Shown: positions 44,174-53,103 of the stretch, piece by piece
Position numbering within the stretch: position 1 is the first letter of the stretch
How the letters are laid out: each line of letters begins with the position of its first letter
Assembly (NCBI RefSeq): GCF_004769575.1
Contig: NZ_RQGA01000003.1
Coordinates: 310,001 to 374,000 of the forward strand
Direction: 5' to 3'
Length of the DNA stretch: 64,000 nucleotides
DNA from: Leptospira perdikensis
Lineage (GTDB): Bacteria > Spirochaetota > Leptospiria > Leptospirales > Leptospiraceae
Notes under the pieces: generated by a model
Seen by the model: only the letters and a program-made list of their open reading frames with translations
Told to the model about the DNA's origin: nothing
Database searches by the model: none
Made by a program: the position numbers and the translations under genes

Positions 44174-46126
44174 TTAGGAAGAGTATGCAGGTTTTGTTGC
44201 CGAAGCACCTTTCCCTTTTTTAGTTCCTAATCCTGATTTGGAATCAGAGAATTTATCAAAGGATGGTTGGACAATGTCTGTTAGTTCCTGTGCATCAATG
44301 GTTTCTTTTGCAAGTAAAGCTTTCGCAATTGCATCCAATTTCTTTTGGTTCTTTTTCACCAAGTCACGACCTTTGTCGAGACAAGTTTGGATGATCCGTT
44401 TGACTTCTTGGTCGATCATTGCTGCAAATTCTTCAGAGTAAGGTTTGCTGGTATGTCCGTAATCTCTTCCCATAAATGGAGAGGTTTCACCGGATCCGTA
44501 ATGGATGGTTCCGAGTTTTTCAGACATCCCCCATTCACAAACCATACGACGAGCAATGTTGGTTGCTTGTTGGATGTCGTTAGAAGATCCATTGGAAGGA
44601 TCACCAAAAATAAGTTCTTCGGCAATGTATCCACCCATAGACATTACAATTCGATCCAAACAATAGTTTTTACGATAAGAATGTCTGTCTTCCACAGGAA
44701 GAGATTGGGTAAGACCAAGGGCTCTACCACGTGGGATGATGGTTACCTTATGAACCGGTTCCGTATACGGCAGTAAAGTGCCGAGCAGTGCATGTCCTGC
44801 TTCATGGTAAGCTGTCATTTCTTTCTCTTTGTCAGAGATAAACATCGACTTACGTTCCGGTCCCATCATTACCTTATCACGTGCTTCTTCCAGTTCTTCT
44901 TGGGTTACACGTTTTTTGTTACGACGTGCCGCAAGAAGGGCTGCTTCATTGATAAGGTTGGCAAGGTCAGCTCCTGTAAATCCAGGTGTTCCGCGAGCAA
45001 TGGAGTTCAGAGAAATATCAGATACTAATGGAACTTTTTTAGCATGAACTGCTAAAATCTCTTCACGGCCTTTTAGGTCAGGAAGGTCAACGATCACTTG
45101 TCTGTCAAAACGACCTGGACGAAGGAGAGCAGGATCAAGGACATCAGCGCGGTTTGTTGCCGCCATCACAATGACACCTTCGTTCATTTCAAATCCGTCC
45201 ATCTCGACTAACATCTGATTGAGGGTTTGTTCTCTTTCATCGTGACCACCACCAAGTCCGGCACCACGAAGGCGACCGACAGCATCAATCTCATCAATGA
45301 AGATGATACATGGTGCATTCTTTTTTCCTTGGTCAAATAAATCACGAACACGCGATGCTCCCACACCCACAAACATCTCTACGAAGTCAGATCCAGAAAT
45401 AGAAAAGAAAGGAACTCCTGCTTCTCCAGCAACTGCTTTTGCAAGTAAGGTTTTACCGGTTCCAGGAGGACCCACGAGTAGAACTCCTTTCGGAATTCTT
45501 GCACCAATGGCTTGGAATTTTTTTGGATCTTTTAAGAATTCAATGATTTCGAGTAATTCAACTTTTGCTTCTTCACATCCAGCAACATCGTTAAAGGTTA
45601 CTTTGACTTTTGGATCTACATTCATCTTGGCACGAGACTTACCAAAGGTAAATGCTTTGTTACCAGATGCTTGGAGTTGGCGCATCATGATGAACCAAAT
45701 GATACCCAGAGCGAACAACCAAGGAATGATGCCAGAAACAACACTCCAAAACTTATTTTCTTCTGTAGATTTAGCAGTAAAACTGAGGCGCGACTTACGA
45801 AGTTTTGTCACCAAATCATCGTTCACTTGTGCTACATTGGTTTTGAAGAGTTTTGGTTTGTTGTCCTTACTATTTTCAGGAATGTACCAACCTTCGATGA
45901 GCTCACGATCAATGACAATTTGTTGTTTTGCGGAAGTTTCCTTTCCGTCTTTGGAGGTAATTTTCCCAATCGGCTTTTTGCCTTCGATGGGTTCTACCAT
46001 ATTTAAAAAATCGGAATAACTGATTTCGTCGGGTTTACCGGCGAAGTCCTGACCTTTATAAACCGTTGCCAAAATGACAAGGAATACGAGCAAAAATAGA
46101 AATACGGTTTTGATGTTTTTATTCAT
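44174..46126 (-). CDS. ftsH: ATP-dependent zinc metalloprotease FtsH
   Basis: FtsH is the membrane AAA+ protease that degrades misfolded membrane proteins and regulators. The 650 residues have two N-terminal membrane helices (about 8-24 and 132-149), a periplasmic loop, an AAA module ([45 protein letters not shown]) and the protease domain with HEAGH ([10 protein letters not shown]). The tail is Lys/Gly/Ser-rich. It sits between the pth-like and EVE genes, 29 bp after the former. Confidence 0.97.
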   Translation of the reverse strand: MNKNIKTVFLFLLVFLVILATVYKGQDFAGKPDEISYSDFLNMVEPIEGKKPIGKITSKDGKETSAKQQIVIDRELIEGWYIPENSKDNKPKLFKTNVAQVNDDLVTKLRKSRLSFTAKSTEENKFWSVVSGIIPWLFALGIIWFIMMRQLQASGNKAFTFGKSRAKMNVDPKVKVTFNDVAGCEEAKVELLEIIEFLKDPKKFQAIGARIPKGVLLVGPPGTGKTLLAKAVAGEAGVPFFSISGSDFVEMFVGVGASRVRDLFDQGKKNAPCIIFIDEIDAVGRLRGAGLGGGHDEREQTLNQMLVEMDGFEMNEGVIVMAATNRADVLDPALLRPGRFDRQVIVDLPDLKGREEILAVHAKKVPLVSDISLNSIARGTPGFTGADLANLINEAALLAARRNKKRVTQEELEEARDKVMMGPERKSMFISDKEKEMTAYHEAGHALLGTLLPYTEPVHKVTIIPRGRALGLTQSLPVEDRHSYRKNYCLDRIVMSMGGYIAEELIFGDPSNGSSNDIQQATNIARRMVCEWGMSEKLGTIHYGSGETSPFMGRDYGHTSKPYSEEFAAMIDQEVKRIIQTCLDKGRDLVKKNQKKLDAIAKALLAKETIDAQELTDIVQPSFDKFSDSKSGLGTKKGKGASATKPAYSS

Positions 46127-46155
46127 GTAAAGACTTCTCGATGATTAGACTGAAA

Positions 46156-46719
46156 TCAAAGGTGATATTTCTGAATCACTTCGTCAATATCCCCCATGGA
46201 TATGGAACGAATCGCCGCTTCGGCGTCATTGATGATCTGTATCAAACTCAGGTTCTCTAATGGCTCAAAATCTTCACGTAAAAATTCTTCTCTTTTTTTA
46301 GGATTGAAGGCTGAATTAAGAACGCCGATCCGAATCCGTATAAAATTGGGGGATCGTAATGAGACAGAAACCGAGTTGACCCCAGGGTTGACATCGTTTT
46401 CCCCACCTTTGGTGACCACGATTTGACCGAGTTCAAGGCCTACGTCTTCGTGGATGACAACGATGTCTTTTACCTGAATTTTTAAAAAGGAGGCAATGTA
46501 GAGAACCGACTCACCGGAGAGGTCGCTGAAGGTTTGTGGTTTGAGTAAAACCACTTCATCCCCTTCAAAATCACCACGACCAATGAGAGATTTCTTTTTC
46601 TTTGTTTTGATTTCGATGCCAATGTTGTTCGCAATGACATCGAGAATCTTGAAACCAATGTTAGATCGATTGTTATTATATTTATCGCCAGGATTTCCTA
46701 GCCCTACAATTAACTTCAT
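46156..46719 (-). CDS. Peptidyl-tRNA hydrolase-like protein with lost catalytic residues
   Basis: The fold and locus are those of bacterial Pth: 187 residues starting MKLIVGLGNPGDKYNNN, placed between rplY and ftsH. The catalytic set is changed, however. The active-site His of T-R-H-N is Ser (NRSNIGF, codon TCT). F-M-N-x-S-G is FSDLSG, so the substrate-binding Asn is Asp. H-D-D/E-x-D reads HEDVG, and G-G-H-G-G-H-N-G reads GGENDVNPG. The reading frame is intact and codon use is ordinary, so this is not simple decay. It probably no longer cleaves peptidyl-tRNA. It may bind tRNA or the ribosome, or act in another way; a working Pth would have to be encoded elsewhere. Confidence 0.85.
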   Translation of the reverse strand: MKLIVGLGNPGDKYNNNRSNIGFKILDVIANNIGIEIKTKKKKSLIGRGDFEGDEVVLLKPQTFSDLSGESVLYIASFLKIQVKDIVVIHEDVGLELGQIVVTKGGENDVNPGVNSVSVSLRSPNFIRIRIGVLNSAFNPKKREEFLREDFEPLENLSLIQIINDAEAAIRSISMGDIDEVIQKYHL

Positions 46720-46738
46720 TGGTTCCTAAAAGTAGATC

Positions 46739-47371
46739 TTATTTCTTTCCAGCTTTTTTCGCAGCTGGTTTCCCTTTGTTGTCGGCTTCTGCTTTTTCAG
46801 CACGTTCCGCAGCAAGGATTGCTTTTGTTTTGCTACAAGAAGCAACAATCGGATCACCATTCACAAGGATTTCCCAAGATGCTGGGTGAGGAATTTCAGA
46901 AACTTTAATCATGTTTCCAATATCCAAACCACTTACATCAATTGTGATTACGTCAGTTAAATCTTCCGGAGTTGACTTCACTTTGATTTCGTGTACGAGG
47001 TGTTCGAACTGTCCACCTGCTTTAGAACCTTTTGCAACACCAGAAGTTTTGATAGCTACTGTTGTTAGGATCTTTTTACCAGGAGTCACTTTAAAAAAGT
47101 CAATATGACGAATTTGGCCTGTGTGTGGAAATCTTTGGATTTCTTTTACGAAAACTCTTTCTGTTTTACCATCAAGTTCTAGGTCGATAAGAGTTGCCTT
47201 GCGGATTCCTGAGTCGATGAGCTTTTGGATTTCTTTTTCGACAACACTTGCCGATCTTGCTTCACCGCTTCCGATGATGTTTGCCGGTACTAAACCTTCC
47301 ACACGCATTCTTCTTGCAGGACCTTTTCCTTTAGAAGTTCTTGTTTGTGCTTTGATACTGATTTTTTCCAT
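46739..47371 (-). CDS. rplY: 50S ribosomal protein L25 / general stress protein Ctc
   Basis: The 210 residues are the long (Ctc) form of L25 that binds 5S rRNA. The N-terminal L25 domain (ISIKAQTRTSKGKGPARRMR, LVPANIIGSGE, RHIDFFKV) is followed by the TL5 beta domain (GGQFEHLVHEIKVKSTPEDL) and a Lys/Ala-rich tail. It lies 17 bp after prs and 19 bp before the pth-like gene, a classical prs-rplY-pth order. Confidence 0.95.
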   Translation of the reverse strand: MEKISIKAQTRTSKGKGPARRMRVEGLVPANIIGSGEARSASVVEKEIQKLIDSGIRKATLIDLELDGKTERVFVKEIQRFPHTGQIRHIDFFKVTPGKKILTTVAIKTSGVAKGSKAGGQFEHLVHEIKVKSTPEDLTDVITIDVSGLDIGNMIKVSEIPHPASWEILVNGDPIVASCSKTKAILAAERAEKAEADNKGKPAAKKAGKK

Positions 47372-47388
47372 GATTATGTTCCTTAAAG

Positions 47389-48330
47389 TTATGAAAACAG
47401 ACTAGAGATTGATTCTTCGTTATGAATCCGCTCGATGGCTTTAGCAAAGAGTGGGGCGATGGAGAGCGTTTTCAAGTGATTTATTTTTTTGGTCTCCGGA
47501 ATGCTGATGGAATTTGAGAGCACAATTTGCTTGAAGTTACCTTCATTCAATTTGGCTGGTGCTTCTCCGGAAAGAACTCCGTGAGATGCACAACATAATA
47601 CCGATTTTGCTCCATTTTGGTACAAAGCAGTGGCTGCTTTGGCAATGGTTCCACCGGTATCGATCATATCATCCAACAATAAGCAGTTTTTATCTTTGAT
47701 TTCGCCAATGACATGCATCACCACAGACTCGTTAGCTTTTGGTCTGCGTTTGTCAATGATCGCAAGAGATCCGTTTACTTTTTTACCGAAGTTACGGGCT
47801 CTTTCTGCTCCACCTGAATCTGGAGAAACAATGACTAGGTCTTCCATACCAAGTGAGTTGATATACTCAGCAAGGACTGGTGAAAAATATAAATGATCTA
47901 CAGGAATACGAAAGAATCCTTGGATTTGATCAGCGTGTAAGTCCATAGTAAGAACTCGATCAGGACCAACAGTTTCAATCAAATCGGCAACCATACGAGC
48001 AGATATAGGAACCCGTGGTTCTACCTTTCTATCTTGGCGTCCATACCCATAATAAGGAATCACTGCAGTGATTCGACGTGCCGATGCTCTTCTTGCTGCA
48101 TCAATGATGAGCAGAAGTTCCATTAAACTGTCATTAGCTGGATAGCTTATGGATTGAACCACAAACACATCACGGCCACGAACGTTTTCTTCGATTTTTA
48201 CAGAACTTTCTCCATCGGAGAATCTCTTTACAGAGATTTGGCCGTTCGGAATGCCCAGGTGTTTACAAATCTCCTCGGCAAGAGGCCTATTTGCATTTCC
48301 AGAAAATACAACTACTTCGCTGGGATTCAT
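47389..48330 (-). CDS. prs: Ribose-phosphate pyrophosphokinase (PRPP synthetase)
   Basis: Prs makes PRPP from ribose 5-phosphate and ATP for nucleotide, His and Trp synthesis. The 313 residues include [30 protein letters not shown], the metal-binding [12 protein letters not shown], and the PRPP loop [12 protein letters not shown]. Its ATG overlaps the end of the uridylyltransferase gene (ATGA), so the two are coupled. Confidence 0.96.
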   Translation of the reverse strand: MNPSEVVVFSGNANRPLAEEICKHLGIPNGQISVKRFSDGESSVKIEENVRGRDVFVVQSISYPANDSLMELLLIIDAARRASARRITAVIPYYGYGRQDRKVEPRVPISARMVADLIETVGPDRVLTMDLHADQIQGFFRIPVDHLYFSPVLAEYINSLGMEDLVIVSPDSGGAERARNFGKKVNGSLAIIDKRRPKANESVVMHVIGEIKDKNCLLLDDMIDTGGTIAKAATALYQNGAKSVLCCASHGVLSGEAPAKLNEGNFKQIVLSNSISIPETKKINHLKTLSIAPLFAKAIERIHNEESISSLFS

Positions 48331-49088
48331 ACTCCAACCAACCCTTTATCTATATATTGTTTTGCGAGAGCCAAATCATCAGGAGAATTGATACCATGGC
48401 TTTCTAACGCATTCGCCAAGGTTTTTGCTCCGACTTTTTTTCCCAAAGTTCTAAAAATTTTAATCACGTCTGTGAGGTAATATTCTTTTTGAGCATTGTT
48501 ATTACCGATTTGTTTTAAGGCACCGAACAAATCCTCAGTGTTGAAACAATAGGTTCCAGTATTCACTTCGTTCACAACTTTCTCTTCAGGATTTGCATCT
48601 TTTTCTTCTACAATGCGTAAAAGGCTGCCGTCATCCGCAGAACGAATGATACGACCGTAACCCGTTGGGTTTTCCATCTTAGCGGAAAGAACAGTCGCGG
48701 CGTATCCGTTGGTTTTATGAAGTTCAATGAGTTCAGAAAACGATTTTGCAGAAATGAGTGGAGCATCTCCACAGGCAACTATCGTATAGCCAGTATAAGG
48801 TGCTAATTGAGTTTCTGCCGAAAGGACAGCATGACCTGTTCCCAACTGTTCAGTTTGTTCAGCAAATTCTACACCGGGATATGATTTTGCGATATCTGTA
48901 ACGATATCTTTGCGGTAACCGACAACGACGACCTTTCGTTCGATGCCGGCGGATTCGATATTACGAAGAACGTGGAGTAAAAGTGGAGATTCGTTCAGTA
49001 CAACCGCAACCTTGGGAAGTTCACTCTTCATTCGAGTTCCTTTCCCCGCCGCCAAAATAACAGCAGTTACAGTATTATGTAGGTTCAT
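48327..49088 (-). CDS. GlmU-type UDP-GlcNAc pyrophosphorylase domain only
   Basis: The 253 residues match the N-terminal uridylyltransferase half of Glm[49 protein letters not shown] and [10 protein letters not shown]. The left-handed beta-helix acetyltransferase half of standard GlmU (about 200 more residues) is absent. The protein ends with a short helical tail and prs follows at once, so there is no room for a split second half here. It should transfer UMP to GlcNAc-1-P or a related sugar phosphate, with acetylation done by another protein. Confidence 0.85.
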   Translation of the reverse strand: MNLHNTVTAVILAAGKGTRMKSELPKVAVVLNESPLLLHVLRNIESAGIERKVVVVGYRKDIVTDIAKSYPGVEFAEQTEQLGTGHAVLSAETQLAPYTGYTIVACGDAPLISAKSFSELIELHKTNGYAATVLSAKMENPTGYGRIIRSADDGSLLRIVEEKDANPEEKVVNEVNTGTYCFNTEDLFGALKQIGNNNAQKEYYLTDVIKIFRTLGKKVGAKTLANALESHGINSPDDLALAKQYIDKGLVGV

Positions 49089-49115
49089 CGTTCGTTCTAT
49101 CGGATCTTTTAAAAC

Positions 49116-49191
49116 TGGCTGGCCTGCTAGGATTCGAACCTAGGGAATGGCGATACCAAAAACCGCTGCCTTACCGCTTGGCTACAGGCCA
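49116..49191 (-). tRNA. tRNA-Gln (UUG)
   Basis: The reverse complement folds as a full cloverleaf. The acceptor arms are TGGCCTG/CAGGCCA, the D arm is GCC-AAGCGGTAA-GGC, the anticodon stem is GCGGT/ATCGC with loop TTTTGGT (anticodon TTG), and the T arm CTAGG-TTCGAAT-CCTAG is perfect. The discriminator is G and the 3' CCA is encoded. It lies between the GlmU-like and ispE genes on the same strand, 4 bp from the ispE stop, so it is probably processed from their transcript. Confidence 0.97.
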
Positions 49192-49195
49192 GTTT

Positions 49196-50116
49196 CTAAA
49201 AAGAGAACGTTCGAAATTCCATATCGGGAAATCGATTGGAGACAATGCGAAGGGCTTCGTCTCTTTCTCTATCTGAAGGATAAATGCCGTAAAAGCAAGA
49301 ACCCGAACCCGATAAAGAAGCATAGACTGCTCCCGACTCAAAAAACCCTAATCTCAATTCCTTTAGTAAGGGTTGGGTCTGAAAAGCGATTTTTTCAAAC
49401 TCGTTCTCAAGCCTGTTTTGCAGGTATGCCCAATCCCCGACTTGAAGACTTCGAATTAAATCCTCTGCCAGAGATTTCCATACTTGGGAACCATAGGGTT
49501 TTTGTAAACTTTTTTGAAGGCCTGCGTACATAGATGCGGTAGAAAGTCCAAAGGGAGGGATGGCCAAAATGCCTCTGCCTTGGGCGACAGAGATGGGTTC
49601 TAGCACCTCACCAATCCCGCTCACAAAACAAGCGGAAGATTGGAGGAAAAAGGGGACATCCGCCCCGATGGACTTTGCCAGAGAAATCTGCTCTTCTGTA
49701 GAAAGTTTTGTCAAAGGGAAGAGTTCTTTTAAAAAAGACCCTGCGTTGCTACTCCCTCCACCAATTCCCCCTTCGGGAGGAAGATACTTTTGTAAGCGGA
49801 TGGAGATGGAAACCGGGTGAGAAAGGTGAGTGACTAACTTTTGAAAGGCTTTATAGAGAATGTTCTTTGTGAAATCACCTCTTTCGGAAACTTCTTCGAA
49901 CTTGGAATGTCGGTAACCTTGGAGGTGGTTTTCGGAAACGAGACGGATCTCTGAGTTCGTTCCGCTTGAGAGGGTTTTGATTTCTACCTCCATCGGATCT
50001 CCCAAACTGATAGGAACGAAAACACTACGGATTTCATGTAACCCGTCTTCCCTTTTATACGGGATCAACAATCCAATGTTAATCTTTCCTTGCGAAAGAG
50101 TTTTTAAGGACATCAT
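49196..50116 (-). CDS. ispE: 4-diphosphocytidyl-2-C-methyl-D-erythritol kinase
   Basis: IspE is a GHMP kinase in the non-mevalonate isoprenoid pathway. The 306 residues contain [10 protein letters not shown] (with the family's catalytic Lys), [10 protein letters not shown], the ATP loop [16 protein letters not shown] and the catalytic Asp in IGADVPFF. Usual P-A-K-I-N and G-Y-H-E are slightly altered. It begins 2 bp after the WYL gene, with two consecutive ATGs. Confidence 0.93.
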   Translation of the reverse strand: MMSLKTLSQGKINIGLLIPYKREDGLHEIRSVFVPISLGDPMEVEIKTLSSGTNSEIRLVSENHLQGYRHSKFEEVSERGDFTKNILYKAFQKLVTHLSHPVSISIRLQKYLPPEGGIGGGSSNAGSFLKELFPLTKLSTEEQISLAKSIGADVPFFLQSSACFVSGIGEVLEPISVAQGRGILAIPPFGLSTASMYAGLQKSLQKPYGSQVWKSLAEDLIRSLQVGDWAYLQNRLENEFEKIAFQTQPLLKELRLGFFESGAVYASLSGSGSCFYGIYPSDRERDEALRIVSNRFPDMEFRTFSF

Positions 50117-50118
50117 TT

Positions 50119-51075
50119 TTATGACTGCGTGTGAAGATTAGGTTTTGAAGGGGCAATTGATTGTAAGTGGAATTGGATGGAGTCTTTTAATTCCTTCGGC
50201 TCAGAAACTAGAACCGAAGTTCCATATCCCAGGATGGTTTGGATAAACCAATTTTTGTCTCGGATCGGAGCCTGGAATTCTCGGTATAAAGAATCACCGA
50301 TTTGTTTTTGGACTCCGGTAGATTTCAGGTTGAGTTTCATTCCTAAATGATAAGAAGCGGAGTCAGTAATCCATACTTTAGCAACGTCTTTGTTTTCCGA
50401 ATCGGCACCAAACAGTTGTTTGAAACCTTCTAAAAATTCCCCTGCCGTATCCGGAAGATTAGTGTATTTTGTATCAGTGATCGTGATCTCTAAAATATAA
50501 TCCAATCGAAAAGATCGGAATCCTTTCTTGGTGAGATCGTAAGCCAAAAGGTAAGAATCGTTTTCTTCCCAGAGTAACCAGGGCGCCAGTGTCCTTGTTT
50601 CTTTTTCCTTAGTATCTCGTTTCCAGTAAACAATTGTTAGTGTTTTTTTTTCATCAATTGCTTTCACAATCGTATCTTTGGACTTTTGATAAGGGGACCA
50701 ATCCCCAGAAGGAATCACTGAGTCAATTTTGTTTAAAATAGAATCATTTAGTTTGGAATCTTCTTTGGTTTTTTGTGTGACCAAAAGTGATCTAAGGAGT
50801 GACCATTCTTTCGGTGAAAGAGGGAGCGCAGAATCTACAGCAATAGGAAGTCGGATTTTTACCTTCTCCCCATCAAAATCTAAATCCACTGCATCAGTTG
50901 GTGAATAAGGATACATCTCAATCATATACAACTCACCTAAATCTTTTTTTAGAGCTGCGATTGATTTGTGGCCAGTAACGCTTTGAATTTCTTCTAACCC
51001 AAGCCCTTCTGGATGAGAAGCCAGAAGGCGGATTAAATTTAATTTGGAAGCGGCCCGAGCAGTGGATGGATTCAT
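50119..51075 (-). CDS. WYL-domain transcriptional regulator
   Basis: The 318 residues have an N-terminal winged helix ([20 protein letters not shown]) and a WYL domain with [20 protein letters not shown] and [13 protein letters not shown], where the family has its ligand-binding W-Y-L, followed by the WCX extension. WYL regulators bind nucleic acid or nucleotides and often control stress genes. The start overlaps the stop of the acyltransferase gene (TAATG), so the two are coupled. Confidence 0.88.
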   Translation of the reverse strand: MNPSTARAASKLNLIRLLASHPEGLGLEEIQSVTGHKSIAALKKDLGELYMIEMYPYSPTDAVDLDFDGEKVKIRLPIAVDSALPLSPKEWSLLRSLLVTQKTKEDSKLNDSILNKIDSVIPSGDWSPYQKSKDTIVKAIDEKKTLTIVYWKRDTKEKETRTLAPWLLWEENDSYLLAYDLTKKGFRSFRLDYILEITITDTKYTNLPDTAGEFLEGFKQLFGADSENKDVAKVWITDSASYHLGMKLNLKSTGVQKQIGDSLYREFQAPIRDKNWFIQTILGYGTSVLVSEPKELKDSIQFHLQSIAPSKPNLHTQS

Positions 51076-52247
51076 TATGCTTCTAGAATTACTTTCAATT
51101 CCTTTGCGTTAGATGCACATAATGATTGTTTTTCGATGTTTTTTGCCTTTAAGTGTCCACCAGTAAGTCTTTGACTCACAACACTTGGTCCAAAGTCAAT
51201 GATTGTGTTGATGGCACTATCATTAAAAATTGGTGCAATCGCCAAATCCCAATAAAGCGGTTCAATCAAAACCATTTTAAAAAGGATGTCACGAAGGTTT
51301 CCATCTTTTTGTAAATTGTGACCATCGAAGATACTATATACAGGAACTTTTAAATCAGCACCTGTATAAGGGAATGGAACTACAGATGCATCTTCTGCAT
51401 TGAATTTATCAAGTGATGTTTCCATAAATGGGCAATGGAAAGGTGCAGTTGTTTTTAAATATACAAACTTAAATTTTTTCTCGTCCATCTCAGCCTTCCA
51501 TTGTTTACGGAATGCAAGGAGTGAAGAAGGAAGTGCAGAAAGAATCATCGAATCAGGAGTATTGTATAGAGAAATAAAAACAGTATCTTGGCCTTTGAGT
51601 CCAAGAGAATCATTGGTTTTTTTCACTCTTTCTTCTAATTCATCTTTTGTATAACCAATCACTGCAACCATTGGTGCTGGATTTTTATCACCGTTTGCTT
51701 CGTTTTCTTTTACGATTTCTTCCGAAACAACAAAGTTAGGATAAACTTTTTGACCGTTAAATCCGAGGTAAAAAACAAATTTTAAAAAGTCAGAGTAAGC
51801 TTTTAGAAAATCAGCTCCGTCTTTTCCGAGACCAACTAGTGCAGATGCAATAACACCTTGGCTATGTCCACTCACAGCACCAGTTGCTTTGATGAGTTCT
51901 GCAGTCGGGTATCCACGTTTTGAAACCAAAACGTAATTTGCAATCTGTGTCATAAAGATTCCCGGAACAGAAATTGGCGCACGGGCCAAATAATCTTCTG
52001 ATGGAGCGCCGTCTGGGTTCTCAATCCAAGCTTTGAAGTCAAATCCTTCGTTGAGAAGAGGACTTTTACCATCACGGGCAGCAATTTCAGCAATCGTTTT
52101 GAAACTTGTTTCGAAAAATTCTTTGAGTTCTGGTTCTGCGTATAATTTTACGAGTTCTTTTAGATAAGGTGAACCCTGTCCTCCAAATTGAAGGAAAAAT
52201 TTTTGTGAATTTTGGAGGGTACCAGTAAGGAGTTTGGCCGATGTCAT
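51075..52247 (-). CDS. Stand-alone acyltransferase resembling the SAT domain of fungal fatty acid synthase
   Basis: The 390 residues are an alpha/beta-hydrolase-type acyl carrier protein transacylase. The nucleophile elbow is SGHSQG, not the GHSLG of FabD. From the N-terminus, FGGQGSPYLKELVKLYAEP, FKAWIENPDGAPSEDYL, PISVPGIFMTQIANYVLV, APFHCPFM (catalytic His region), LKVPVYSIFDGHNLQ and IIDFGP follow, in order, the N-terminal acyltransferase of the yeast FAS1 chain as I know it. No other FAS-I domain is attached. The substrate is unknown (acetyl or another starter is likely). It leads a minus-strand operon with WYL and ispE. Confidence 0.8.
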   Translation of the reverse strand: MTSAKLLTGTLQNSQKFFLQFGGQGSPYLKELVKLYAEPELKEFFETSFKTIAEIAARDGKSPLLNEGFDFKAWIENPDGAPSEDYLARAPISVPGIFMTQIANYVLVSKRGYPTAELIKATGAVSGHSQGVIASALVGLGKDGADFLKAYSDFLKFVFYLGFNGQKVYPNFVVSEEIVKENEANGDKNPAPMVAVIGYTKDELEERVKKTNDSLGLKGQDTVFISLYNTPDSMILSALPSSLLAFRKQWKAEMDEKKFKFVYLKTTAPFHCPFMETSLDKFNAEDASVVPFPYTGADLKVPVYSIFDGHNLQKDGNLRDILFKMVLIEPLYWDLAIAPIFNDSAINTIIDFGPSVVSQRLTGGHLKAKNIEKQSLCASNAKELKVILEA

Positions 52248-52781
52248 TTTATCTTCCTGAGATATGATTTTTCTGTTACCGTACAGATCGGACTTCCTAG
52301 AACAAGGAGAAAATTCGAGGGAGGAACCTAAGAAAGGGACTGGAATTTTGTATTTAATGTCTTTGGAGAGTGAATTTCGAGGGAAAGTGGGTCAATTTGG
52401 GTTGTCAGTGGCGAAGGAAAGCGGGTGTAAAAGGTGAGCGAGTTACTTTTTCGCCTGGCCGGGTTTAGGAAGTGCGTGAAAAGGGATACGGGATGGATTT
52501 TTTCCCGATTTGGAACTGGAAACTGGGTGTAAAAGGAAAGTAAGTCACTCTTTTACTGATCAGATTTGGAAAATGAGGAAGAGACGAGTGACCCCGTTGG
52601 CTCACTTTGGTCTGTTCATAAGAGAACGACTAGTGATTCTAAAAGATAATTGAAGGCAAAAGGAAAGTCACTTACCGTTTCCAGCGACTTTCTAAAGAAA
52701 ACCACTTACAAAATAAAGGCCGTGTCGAATGAAAGCCCTCATCGAAGTTGAGCGGCTTTCCAAATCGCGCCAGGATTCAAA
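52248..52781. other. 534-bp non-coding stretch with degenerate repeats
   Basis: No credible gene is seen on either strand. Two 19-mers, 52416-52434 and 52518-52536, match at 17 positions (GGAAA..GGGTGTAAAAGG) and are 102 bp apart. The similarity continues into AG.TxACT..TTTT on the right, and a third shorter copy is near 52655-52675 (GGCAAAAGGAAAGTCACT). AGTGA/TCACT pairs occur around 52588-52605. GAAAGCC/GGCTTTC (about 52730-52758) forms a hairpin near the stop of the next gene. Confidence 0.55.
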
Positions 52782-53090
52782 TTAAGCGGCTTTACTTTGT
52801 TCGAGGTTGGATTTTATACGTTCGTGGTCCAAGGCTAAAAGAACGGTATTTTCAAAATAGGTAGAAAAATCGATTCTTCCGGAAGAATAGTCTTCGTGGA
52901 GAAGGGCTAAAAGAAGATAGAACATAGATCCTCCTGGTGGTTCCGAATCTATTAATGTGACATAATTCGGAAAGTCTTTTTCGGCTAAAGAGTTACAATG
53001 AGTGTCGACCAGATTCCAAAATTTTGAAGGAAAATAATCACCGATAGGCGGGATTTGGGATTTCCTCTTTACAAAGTCTTCATTTCTCAT
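52782..53090 (-). CDS. Hypothetical protein
   Basis: The 102 residues are acidic and helical, with MFYLLLALLHEDYSSGRIDF and FENTVLLALDHERIKSNLEQ; no signal peptide, metal motif or known family is visible. The start lies only 13 bp from the start of the divergent symporter gene, so the promoters of the two overlap. The 3' end (AAAGCCGCTTAATTT) is nearly repeated about 35 bp downstream. Confidence 0.55.
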   Translation of the reverse strand: MRNEDFVKRKSQIPPIGDYFPSKFWNLVDTHCNSLAEKDFPNYVTLIDSEPPGGSMFYLLLALLHEDYSSGRIDFSTYFENTVLLALDHERIKSNLEQSKAA

Positions 53091-53103
53091 CTTTTACGAG
53101 CGT

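Noticed and set aside
49116..49191. tRNA-Gln as an integration site for mobile DNA
   Set aside because: No integrase, no repeated tRNA 3' end and only housekeeping genes surround it.
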